The translations under genes and the position numbers were made by a program. The notes beneath the pieces are model-generated. The model ran no database searches, was not told the origin of the DNA, and worked only from the letters and a program-made list of their open reading frames with translations. Positions 36,701 through 48,700 of a stretch of 64,000 nucleotides of DNA are shown here, one piece after another; position 1 is the first letter of the stretch, and each line of letters starts with the position of its first letter. This DNA is from Hymenolepis diminuta (Eukaryota > Platyhelminthes > Cestoda > Cyclophyllidea > Hymenolepididae). The stretch spans positions 2,970,744-3,034,743 of the forward strand of contig CAADRB010000008.1 of assembly GCA_900708905.1 (NCBI GenBank), given 5' to 3'.

Positions 36701-39700
36701 ACAGAAACAATGGTTTTAATGAATAAAAGTTCTAATGCATGATACAGATGAGATATGGAATTACAGAACCTCGAATATTGATCAAATGGCGTAAACCTTT
36801 TGAACAGTATACGATCGAAATGCCAAAGTCCGTCAGTCTCGAAAAGTGAAGATTAAGCCGTCAAGTGCAACTGTTGCAATAAAATCTTACGCTGGAGAAA
36901 CTGATTAGAGATAAACGCTTTATGAAAAAAAGTAAACAATCCTGATGTAAAATAATATTGTACATTTACCAATCAATTAGAGTGAATGTTCTTCCTTATC
37001 CGAATTTCAAAACTAGCTAGTTAATCTGTGAGATTAGATTAATCTCCTTTTCTGCAGCTTACGCATCTATGTTGCTTGAATATTGTAAATGGTGCCAAAT
37101 CAGTAATTCTTCAACAATCGGAATGCAACAGAGTTAAGAGTATGCTTTCGGATTACATCTCCAAGCCAAATGTAATCTCTGTACTTGAGTTACACTAATG
37201 TGTACTTCACAGATCTAGATTTATCTACTGAGGTAATAAGAATGAAAGTGAATACATATGAATAGATATTCAGAGAATCAGACATTAAGGTAGACAAATA
37301 CACCACACGCCTCCCCACTTGAGATAGTCATATTTTTGTCATTGCAGGAGCCTACCACAAATTATCTAACATATTTTATGGTAAATTGACTATGACTTAG
37401 GAAAATCCTCTCGGTACCATATATTAAACTTTCCTTCATTCATCCTCGAGTCCATATCCGTCACTGTATCCTATTTACAGTATCTTTGCCTAACCAACTG
37501 AATGAACCTTTTTAATTAAGCTCCAACTATAGTACGCACATTCACATTTAAACCAAAAGAATAAGAGATTAATTTCACTTCCAGCATCTGGAAACATGTC
37601 AAACGGAGATTTATTGTCACATTCATGAATATAAGCTGATTTAAAAAGCTACATTCAAGTTGATGCCAAAAAGGTTAAATTTGGGGAGGGCTAATTAGAT
37701 TTGAGTAATAAAAGAAATTTCTGTAATTCTAGGGTAACAATCAAGAATGTCTTTATCATTGAGATAAAATAGGTACCAAAGTAGAAATCACTTTCAAAAA
37801 TCTTTCGAAGAAAACCAATTAATAATACTATCGAACAATATTAACTTATTCCTTAAATCACTTATCGATACATTTCACTTTTCTACCACCTGCATTTGAG
37901 CTCCTCTCTGTTTTAGATTTAACCATTCATTTTTCACTCACTTCGCCTATTCGACTCCCTCCGCTCTATCCTTACTATGCTCTAATTTGTCACCAGCATG
38001 TATACACGCATGCCTCTGTTCATAGGTATTTGAAAGAGCAATAGTTCGTAACTACAAGGATAATTAGTATAATCTTAATGATTTAAACATGTGAAATCAT
38101 CATGTGAACTTACTTTAATTTGTGAATTCGCGAATCTCGAGTGGAGTAGATCCAAGAAAGTGTTAGAGATAAGAGATTTGGAAGAGGGAATGAAATTGTA
38201 AAACTTAACTCTCACTGTGTTAGCAGAAACCTCCCTGAAATTTCAAATAAAAGAATAATTTTATAATTTTACTTGTTATTATAATTTGTCAAGTGACAAA
38301 ATAGAAATTAGGGGATTAAGAAAATCAAATCGCTAGCGGAAGTGAAGTGGGTTCGTATTATTATGAACATCACATTGAGTAAAATCTGCTTAGTGAGCTC
38401 CGCTATGTTAATATCTTGTAAAATGCTTAAAATCATGCAAGGTTATGATGTTTCTCGATTTTTAAAAGGAGAAATGCAGTGAAAAGGTGAGAGTGACTAT
38501 CGTAATTAAGCAAATGGCCAATAAGCACTAGAGATTGTGGGCGAGGATTCCATTAGTACTCCATGGAACGAATTATAAAATTTGAATTTCGGAAGATGTT
38601 CCACTGAACTACTCATCAATTAAGTATTTTACAATCCGAATCCGTAAACCAATTGAAGTAACTCTTTTAATGCTATGGTTCCGATTCCTTTCCCCTTTCC
38701 TTATTAAACTTCATTTACCCATTTTCAATTTTCAAAATTTTAAATTTTCCTGCATTTCTGTGATTAGAACAATGAACATATTTTTATACGTTTAACGCAT
38801 TGTCCCCATTTTGTTCAGTTAAAAGTGAGAATTCCCCGTCTTGTAGTTGGCTGCTGTTATCTTTACGTCTATCCAAAATGGGAAATACCCGTGTTTCTCG
38901 ACTGAGACACTGTGACTCCGGTATTAAGCAACTCTTAAAGATCGTGTATTGGCTATCGGTAAAACAATGATAGTTAAGGATCAGAAAAAAATCACGCTAT
39001 TTATGCTCCCTTAAAGTTTTGTATGAAATAATGTATAAAAGCATCAAGTAAAGTGAGACTGAAATTAAGGAAATTACTGGAGTTGCAGAAAAATAATGCT
39101 AATTAATTTGATTATTAGACTTAGACGCCCCAAATGTTTCGCAATCGTGTGGAACCCCGAGGTCCCATATTCTATAGTAGGGTTTTGAGTGGTTTAGAAA
39201 ACTGCAAGTAGTTGTTTCCACCCTCTAAATTATCTAAGCCCAAACAGAAATATACAGATGTCATTTGATCTTGCATTCACATTGTAACTGTTTAGATGCT
39301 TGAATATTTAATATGCACAACTAAGCGTGAGTGGGTAGTGGTCTGTTCTCATTTAGAGATTGCCTTATTACCTACCGCTGTGATTAAAAGGAGGGAACAG
39401 ATGGAGAGATTCGTGCTTTGTTTTCGAATCATGATTAGGCAAGCTGTTCGAATCACTTAAGTAGGTGAGATATCAAAAGAGATATAAAAAAATACCCGAT
39501 TTGATATGATATGACATTTTGCATTGCAGCGTAATATTTTATTTATCGGAATGAGATTTTAGGCTTTCCCAATGCGGTCCAATCTCCTAGACATATACAT
39601 TAATGTTGATGATAGAAGTTCAGACATATAATCACTCAACAGTTAATCCAACTGGTCATAGAATGTTGCATTTTCGACACCTTTTACAGTAATTTGTCTT

Positions 39701-42700
39701 AGAATAACCCTCTTAAGCATCTGAATCACGGCAAACTAACTTTTCATTGGTTGTAAACTTAGATTCAATGGGGCCTGAGCTGCTAAATACAGTCTCAAAA
39801 ATTCACCACACATTTGGCTAAAGCTAGAATTCAGTAACACAGTTTCACAGAATAACCGCAAAGATGTGCTTACTTGTTCAAAGATGAATGCAGCATGGAA
39901 TTGAGTTTATTGAATACCACCGAAACACAGAGGATATGGAGTTTTCTGCAAAGCATTTCTACTACAGTTTGATGTGGCCTAATTCCACTTTGCCGCCTTG
40001 GACGGTACACATGCTTCAAAGTTACACGATGGTAGATATCAAGATGTTTCCTTGTCCTGGTCACCTTCCTGAAATAGCATTTTCTGATTCGTATCGGTTG
40101 AACCGGTCTTCGTATCTTTATCCATCGTTTTCGGGAGCCTGAATAATCTTCGAAAAACCCAGAATCATTCTGGGAGTATGCGGTGCCAGACGTGGATAAC
40201 TAAAAGGAAGAATACACACGACAAACGTATTCATACCAGTTTACTCTTCCTGAAATTCAGATAACGCCAGAATTGCTTTGAGACAATATTTCGTCGAGCA
40301 TGGTCTCCCCGTAGACTCTTTGAATATACCAAGTTGTTAAAAGCTTTCTCATCCACTCCAATTAATCGAGCGACTAAAAGTACACAAGTTAACCGTTAGA
40401 AGAAGACCAGTTTACCATCATTTGGTGTAAAATCCGTCAACGGATATGGAGATACAACTTCCCCATGGAGAATTCTCTTTTGAATGCATGAATATAAATC
40501 CTCAGGAAGGTAACTCAGCCGTCCATAACAGGGTGAGTGCCGACGTTTGATCTTTCTTATAAATCGGATTGCAGACATTGCAATCATTAAACGATATAGT
40601 CCGACGATTTCCTAAGGCAAATAAATGGTTTATTAAGGGTCAAATAAAACGATGAGATCTTTAAATGGTAACTTTACCTGAGGACTGAATCCGGCTGACA
40701 TGATGAGCAACTGGAATTGTACAATTTCAGAAAGATCTGTGAATAATTATCGATTAGTGTCAGTCAAGGTTAAGAGAAATTAACTAATATTTTTATGCAT
40801 ACCTTTGGTTGGAGAAACTTCAGAGGACCTACAAACCAACGTTGCATGTTAGCTTTTCGTAGAATTTATATTACTTATTATTTCCATAAAGTAGTTTCTT
40901 CTTACTTTGAAGTTACGTAGCCATTGAAGGCACGAAATAGTGGATTTTTGAAAATTTTTCGGGTTGAGGCATTGGCATTTAGAAAAGTATCCATCGATGC
41001 TATAAATGGAATTGTCGTTACTTACAATCATGTAGTTAATAGTATCTAGCATGCGAACGTCAATTTACCATCAATAAGTCGAAGATCTCTGGAGAACACG
41101 AATCCCATTCCACGAATGCTTAACTCCTGTCGACCAATCAGTTTCTCCGATATGAGGAAAGCGTTGTTAATCAATTCTTTCGTAGCAGTTAGAACGCAGG
41201 GTATTTCATCGTAAATTAACTTACACAAACGGAAAGTCGGTTCTTGAGGCTTTCCAACGACGAATACGATCTGGAGTAAAGTAGGCAGCATTGAGAAAAT
41301 CAAATTCAAATTTTCTATTACGAAATATTCTTAAATACTTACTTGGTCATTGTATTCATTTTGAACCTGTTGTAACAAGCGTTTTATGAAGTGCTTGAGA
41401 TCATCTTGGTTTGATTGGAACAGATTCCGATACTCAGAAGTAGAGGGAGTGTAAACGATAATACCATTGACATCTGTTATACAGCCTTCCGTTTCAAGAT
41501 TCTAGAAGTGAATAAAATCAAACATTGATTATATACCCGCATGAGCCACATCAAATACTGACTCGCTTATCCATTTTTGAAATAAATTAGTTGTTAGTAT
41601 TATACTATAGCATTTTCTTTCGATTATAATTTAAAATCTTTCATCTCAAACTAACTATGTGGCTACAAAACTGGGAGAAAATGGATTCAGAGTCTTACAG
41701 TCACCACCCCATAGAAACCGCAGCCTTAACTTGTTCTCTGGAAAACAGCAAATATTTACTTCACTAATCAAACAACAATTTCATTTGAACGGAAAGGTAA
41801 ACCCCAGTAAATCCTAAATCTACCAACTTATAACAGGACAAAATGAAATCTCCTTAATGTCCGGAATTCATTATTTCACACGTTCACTTGATATGGACTC
41901 TATCTAGACAAGTGAGGTCAACCATCAGTGTGTGATTCTGAAGAGGTTTGTGGTCTATCACATGACGCATTTCTAGTCTCCCCTGCTAGCACTTCAGTCC
42001 AGTTTACAAAAAATGAAAACCCAGAGCGTTATCGCATTTCTTTATTTTGGAAATTCCAATCGTAGACATCATTATACAAATATGTCCACTCGCAGCGCTC
42101 TTGTATTCTCATATTATGGACTTCTTAATTCTGAGCTGTTAATTACCGCATATAAGACCGTGAACCTTTTGGATCCAGGCCATTTTTCTTTCCCAAATTA
42201 TTTTATAGTTAATCAAATTGCCAGGCACAATAACTACTCTTCATCAGCAAAACGATTTAAAATTACCTCCTAACTCGGTTTCGAAAATCCTAACTTTGTA
42301 ACTTGTAGGCAGTCTTTGGGCTACTCTCTTAAGGTGTGGCTACACACTGGGGATCATAGGTATATAGGCCTAAATATCAGTTTCATGAATTAAACATACC
42401 ATTTTTGGAACCTCCACAAACGATCCATTTCGTTCTTTCACTTGAGTCGGCTCCTTGACTTTCTCGATCACCGATACCTCTTCCTTTTCATACTCTCCTG
42501 ATGACTCCATATCAATATCACTACACTGATCCTCTTCCTCCTCAATTTCCCGGACAATAATTGGACAGCTGTCATTTCTATTCGTTGAAATCACCTTTTC
42601 AACCTCACCAACTGTGGAATTACCACTCTTCAACTGACAAGAAAAGTAGGCACTTGAGTTCGTTGGTATCGGACTCATATACTTTGCACTCTGACTTAGC

Positions 42701-45700
42701 TGAGTGGGTGCCGAATTCAAGGTGCTTCGAAGAGTATTCTGCTGATTCATGGAGTCACTGTCATTCGAACTACTCGAAGTGTGTCCGTTGAACGTCGTTG
42801 GAGTGGTTATATATGTCAGAGCTAATATAAATCAATTGTACAATTGGTGAGATAGGAATGACTACAAAGTGTAGGTGAATAATCGATAATCTCACCATTG
42901 CTTTCTGTTGTTTCTTTCGAGACAGTCTTCGACGATCTAATTGTCGAGTTGGCAGGACTCATATTCAGCAATGGGGAAGATGTATTTGAAGAGCAGATGT
43001 TCAGTGAAATAGTGGAAGTATACCTCTGTTTCAGATTCTTCGGTGTGGGAGAGTTTCCCGAAGATGAAGTGGACATGTTTTCAGAATTCAGCGCAGCTGG
43101 AACAGTTCCATCTAGTTTTCCAGATAATTTTTCACCAGACATATCTACTGCTTGTTTGAAGGGAGAGAAGTTGTACCTGGAAGGCTCAGAGAATCTCCTA
43201 TTTAAAATGTTGCCTCCTCCATTGACAGACCGCATGAGGTTTAGAAGATGATTACGTGCCTTAAAGAAACATAAATCAACAATAATTAGACAATAATATC
43301 AGCGCACGCTCTTTGCGAAAATATCACTAATGTGATTATATATATTATCTGTCTGGAACCCAGGAATTATTTACGTAGATTTCTTGAGTCTAAATTCCAC
43401 AAAGTTACAAAATTTCGCGCAGACGTACTTTTTCTCACAATAATATCGCCAAATTTCTTATCATTCTTGATGAATTTTTCTCATGCTGATGAATCTTTCT
43501 TTTATTTCAAAGTATATCTGGTAAACAATGCAAAATCTTATAGGAACATGGCGAAACTCACTGAATGTAACAAATTTAACGAAAAAAATATAAGAGCTAA
43601 ATGAAATTTTTCTTGAATTTTAAGAAATCAGACTATTTTCCGATTTTTCCATGAGATTTATGGATGATTATGCAGAAAAGGAAGTTTTTTGCAACACAAA
43701 ACAGACAGTAAAGGCATATCTCCAGCATGAAGAAAGAAGCCTTTGTCGGTTAATTATTCGAGCGACGATTCTTCAATGAGTAAAGAACGAAGACCGTCTA
43801 TACTTTGAAAGATGACTCTTTATGCATTTTCCGAAATTACTCTCTTTTGCATTCTGTATGAAAATATATCAGTTTTCCGCCTATGGCCGGTGGTGACTCA
43901 AAACCCCCAATCCGTCATGTTTAAACCCGTTTATCGATTCCCCCTTCCTATAACCGTCCCATTTCAATAATACACGGGGGGACACACGCTTTTCGTGCAC
44001 CAGTTCCTACGCGTCCCTCTCATCACCCTTGTTTCTCATCTTTCTATTTTACTTGAATCCTCATGTGGTTTGATTAATACATTTTAGCCTAGTCAGGTCT
44101 TGGTGTTCTGCTCTAAAGCTGTTGTTAGCCCTTTCAATGTGCTATAACTCACTGACCCCAATTTATCCCTATGGTGGGGAAAAGTAGATTGGCCAATTAT
44201 GGAGCGAAACAGACACATTGTGACCACTCGAAATATGTATATACTGCCAAAGGAGAAGCAAAGTGTAAAAAATTATTAATGACAAGTGGGCGAGTTTAAA
44301 ACTTAAAAAAATAGGCAAAAGTAGTAAATTTAGTTGAGGAATTTCGCAAGGTCAAAATCCGGGACTATGAAATTAGAGCGAAACTAAGGGGTTAATGGGA
44401 AATATGGAGTTGAAAGTGATTTAAATTCCTCAAATGTCATGATTCATATATCAAGAAGTATTTTTTTTGGAGGTGATCAAAATGTGATCAGGTTAGCAAT
44501 AAAATGCAACTCTGTTAGCTTCATGTAAGTGGAGACAGAAGGAAGGAAAGAGAGTAATGAAGAACAAAAGTTGACAGAGCACAAATAAAACACAGGGAAT
44601 GCAAAAACTGGGATGTGATAAGATGCTAGATCATAATAAAGCATAGCTGACAATCTGGTTACCATTTTTTTCAGATGAGTAAACAAAATGGTCATCAAAT
44701 GACGGTCAGAACAGAGATGATAAGAGATCTGGCCCTTGTCACTTGTTGCCACTACTTTCAGACCCAAAGGAAAAGGAAAGATCGTTTGTGTCCCTTCTGT
44801 TTTTAATTTATTAAGTAAGTATCTGGTTTATATACTTTATAATTGGATTGATATATTGCCTGCTTAGTCAGTAGTGTAACAATGAAAGGACGTTAGTACC
44901 AGAAAATGGCTCTTGAGAATAGGTAAATGTAGTGCTCAACTCATGCATTTCTTTCACTGAATTTTATGAGTTTTTCTCATGCTTTGAAAATATTTTAGTC
45001 TGTCTCGTATCATGAAGTCAACGTGTATGTCTTAGCGCTAGGTGGATCTCAAAAATTTGCATTACCGAGAAACATCACTTTTAATTGTAATTTGGATCCA
45101 TAAATTGCATCCTCCCATTCATAGATAGTGACCGATACAAAAGGAAATGACCTTATGCTAACGACAACAAAATAACTGCTCTACCGGAGAATGTTATGTT
45201 ATTCTAGTGCAAAAGTAGTTACAGTGTTTAGTAAATTTTGCCATTCAAAGGGACGTAAATAGTACGATCCTTTAGGCAGACATTTAGTCTTCTGACATTC
45301 TAAACAAAATACAAAAATAGATCACCATTAGCACTTCTGATCTTTCGTAATAAAAGAAAAGAAATCGTTCTTTGATTTCTTTTACCTTTCTGACTGAAGC
45401 AAATTAATAAGTGAAATCGAATAATCAAATGATGTACAAGAACTCCACTGCCATCGGGTATCTACTCAATAAATATTGCACTACATTTAAAAATGAATAA
45501 ATTATATATAGTTGATGAAAAGAAATAAAAATCACACTAAAATAGATTGGTGAAATTATACCCCATTGCCTAACTTCTTTACACCCAAAAGGAGTACACA
45601 ATTTTGGCAGAACTTACTACTCGATTACACTATTTGTAATTCTAAAACAGATCAAATACCGGCGTGATATTCATGCTTCTAAGACGTCTTAGGGAATTTT

Positions 45701-48700
45701 TGACCTCCTGGTAATATCTGCAATAATGATAAAGAAGGCAATTTGGCATGATTCCCAAATTCTCCGTTCAAATGCCTGTCAAATGATGAGGTACTTAGAA
45801 ATTTTGTTAAGGCATTTAATAATGTCCAATTTATATTATATAACAATATCTAAATCCGTAAGTTCCCGAGACATTCGGAATTGTATGACTTTAGATAATA
45901 TGGACTTTAAATAAGAACTAATAATAGCAACAAAAGTTCTAAATCTAATTATTTCCTGAATATGTTTAGAAAATACCTCCCGTGACGACTGATTTCCCAC
46001 TGCTTCGTTCATTGAAATCATTAAATTTGATCTCCGTTTTTCCTCGCTCACCTTAAGCGATGGATATAAAATTTATTTTAATAGGGTCCATAGTACAAAA
46101 GTAATATATGATATAATTTTAAACACTTTAAAACATTATTTATTAAGTTTGTATATCGCTATGCAAAGATGGCGTAGTGGTCGATGAAGACAGCCAGGGT
46201 ACAAAACGAGCAAACGCTCTGCTATGTTATAAACATGTAAGGTAATATCATCCTGCTATCTTGGTCAATAGAAGAAAAACTGACGGCTCTATAACAATAA
46301 AGATGGAAGTAACACCGCTACCTAATCTTGCAGATTTGGTTAATTTTAGTGTAGATTTTATTCTATAATCAAATTAAATTCAACTGCATTAAGAAAATGC
46401 AGATGAACGCAAATTTTTACTCCTGAGAACCAATATCTACTGTCACTTTTCTCCACCTGCATTGAAAAATAAGCTCAAAAATCCCGAAAATGAAGTTTTA
46501 GAGACAAGGTTGCCTTAACCAAAACCGAAATCTTGGCCTCGAGGCAAAATTCACCCATTTTTTTTTCTTCTCTTCACTCAGTACCAATTATACTGAAAAC
46601 TAAATACCCCCTTGTCAAAATTATCTGCTTAAGCGAACTCTTGTTTAATTGGATTATATTAGATGGTTAAACAAGAACAAATGAGATAAAACCAAATGCT
46701 AATTTCTCGTCAGAAAAGTTCTAGAAGGTGAAACTGGAAATTGTTTGAGAAGGCAATCGCCATTTGATACAATTCATTCAAATACGGATTACTGCATAAG
46801 TGAGGCACTGAATTAGATATCATGTTGAAGGACGACTATACATTTTCGAGAATTATTTTTAAGCCCAATTTCTATGGAAATACCTCGGTTTTTCTTCCAA
46901 GAAGCCCCAGTGACGTCTTTATGCCTCTGTGATTCAAACCCCTATCTGTTGTGTCCTTTTTTCCTTAACTGTTCCGTTTCATTTAAAGTACACCTGCATT
47001 GGCACTTTCATATACGTCCTAGCCCAAGTGACTCATCCAAATAGTCTCTGTATTTTCACATACATAAGCACTTGGCAGACACGTTTGTCATTTACCGTCT
47101 CGCTTTCCTCTCATTTTTCTCTTTCTCGATTCTTCGTCGTAGTTTGATCAATACACTTTGTCCCACTCAACTCTTTGTGTTCTACTTTTTGGAACTGCTG
47201 TTTGTTAACTCCTACATTTTAGTTGCTCTAACAAACTGGTGACTCTATGAGATTCACCCTTCTGCACATCATTAATTGCGACAAGATTTGACCTAGAAGG
47301 GTTAGTAATTAGATTCTAGGTTGACAGATGGTGGATCGCGTTTTCTACAACGTTGACTACTAGTCTGGCTTTGAAGAAAGTAATGACTAGCAGTACCGAA
47401 AACTCGTTAATGCCAATCCATATCCCAAGCATCAGAAATATTAGATGATTATTTGATTTTCAAACACCAAAATAACTTTTAAAAACGATCCTGATGGCGT
47501 ACCGATCAAAGCGGGTTCTCATCGGCATAAGATGGGGAAAAAACCCGCACTGATTAAGAATGTTGAATGAATACAAGTTTCTTATGAATTTGATTTCTCT
47601 TCCGAAGATGGGCTCTAGAAAAGTTCCTCTTAATGGGCTTGGGAAAACTACTGCCTATTGCACAAGATAATATAATTATAAACGGAAAATGAAGCGTTTA
47701 TGACTTCAAATTCATAGGATTTGAGTTTTACCGGCAAAAAGAGATTAACATTAACCAGGAAAAGAAATTGGGAAGTAGAATTAATTATTCTGTATATCAC
47801 TAAACATTGGACACAAAATAGAAGATAGATCATATTTCCTTTGACACACTACCATTTATAACTTTTATAAAAAAAGTGGCTAAAAGTGCAAGAAAAATTA
47901 GAAAGTTGTAAATATGTATTCTAAAGTCCAATAACCTTCATATGGTCATTTCGGTAACAGGAAGCATCAATGGTGCTTATGTTTTAAAAATCGTGATACA
48001 CTTAGGAAAACACGTACTTTTAAGAAAGTTTAAATATCAAAACACCCCTATTTTCTTTCTTCTTCTAGAAGACACATATATTGATTTTTCTTTCAAATGT
48101 GATCATTAGGAAGTTACAATATCAGGATGAACTTTATATATTTACACCTATTTGAACCGGATTGTTCAAATGCACAAGTAGCTAGACCCATGTAAAATTG
48201 TTCAACGAACCGATGTCTTAATTTTCAAATTTTGCTTCCGACAGACGCCGAAAAACGGGGCTCAGGATTGCAATTTTTGCCCAGACTGGGGATGGGTATT
48301 TCAATCAGAGTAGTTCTAAGTTGTCCATCATTCTTATCATTATGCAGCTTTAGGCTATTTGACAAGTCAATAAATATACATGAGTAACCACACTTCTTCT
48401 TCTCTATCTCCCCGTGTCTGAGTGAAATTTGGAGTAGCATTATCTAGGGGGGAACAAATGCAGTATCGTCAGATTTTAGTCATTTAATATTGCAAAAAGG
48501 CTTTCATGATTTCTATGCGACCCCCCAATAAATATTCCGATTAAAAATGATACTTGAGAGTCACAACCAGTGAAATATGAGCGTAACTTCATGTCAAAAT
48601 GTTTTTTTTCAAATTGAGATAAAAAATTGTTTTTAGTGTTTATAACTTAGTATTGTTAATCTTACTTTTTGAATGGAATGAGGTACTCCCGACAAGAACC

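Larger units (their letters stand above)
32061..39873. other. 7.8-kb intron of the kinase-myosin
   Basis: Splits the motor just before switch II (exons 40138-39874 and 32060-31955 join in phase 2). It holds the (TA)n tract at 33690, a SINE head at 33931 and the dispersed repeat at 34757. I see no supported gene; short open frames at 33179, 34237 and 34913 lack motifs or splice context. Confidence 0.45.
28213..41501 (-). other. Myosin motor domain, divergent, with lost nucleotide-binding motifs
   Basis: Seventeen exons encode about 696 residues (288-983, counting from exon 46051), the normal motor length. Anchors in order: ITDVNGIIVYTPSTSEY (like IYTYVGDILIAVNP), FQLLIMSAGFSPQ then IVGLYRLMIAMSAIRF (like the F..AM...GF...I..ILA region), ARLIGVDEKAFNNL (A.LLGVD), MHYHGKEEYTL (HYAGxVxY), LQRHLRVFQDSGLLNF and DEFLRRFSVLNP (converter). 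The P-loop GESGAGKT is GKPQEPTF (346-353). Switch I NxNSSRFGK is QELSIRGMG. Switch II DIxGFE is SISDFQ. With all three altered, ATP hydrolysis is unlikely. Microexons of 17 (29035-29019), 26 (40828-40803) and 36 bases keep the frame, and the whole coding sequence is intact, which argues against a pseudogene. Confidence 0.7.

Noticed and set aside
39888..40142. 84-codon plus-strand open frame
   Set aside because: Exactly antisense to motor exon 40138-39874, which fits the gene in phase.
40237..40373. Donor at 40236 (CTG|GTATGA) for the motor exon
   Set aside because: It leaves phase 0 and hits a stop (TGG ATA AAG frame lost) in the next exon; the GTAAAC donor after 40245 keeps the frame open.
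42898..43251. 117-codon plus-strand open frame
   Set aside because: Antisense shadow of linker exon 43259-42896.
46170..46230. A-box-like GGCGTAGTGGTC, possible tRNA or SINE head
   Set aside because: No B-box or body follows; too short to call.
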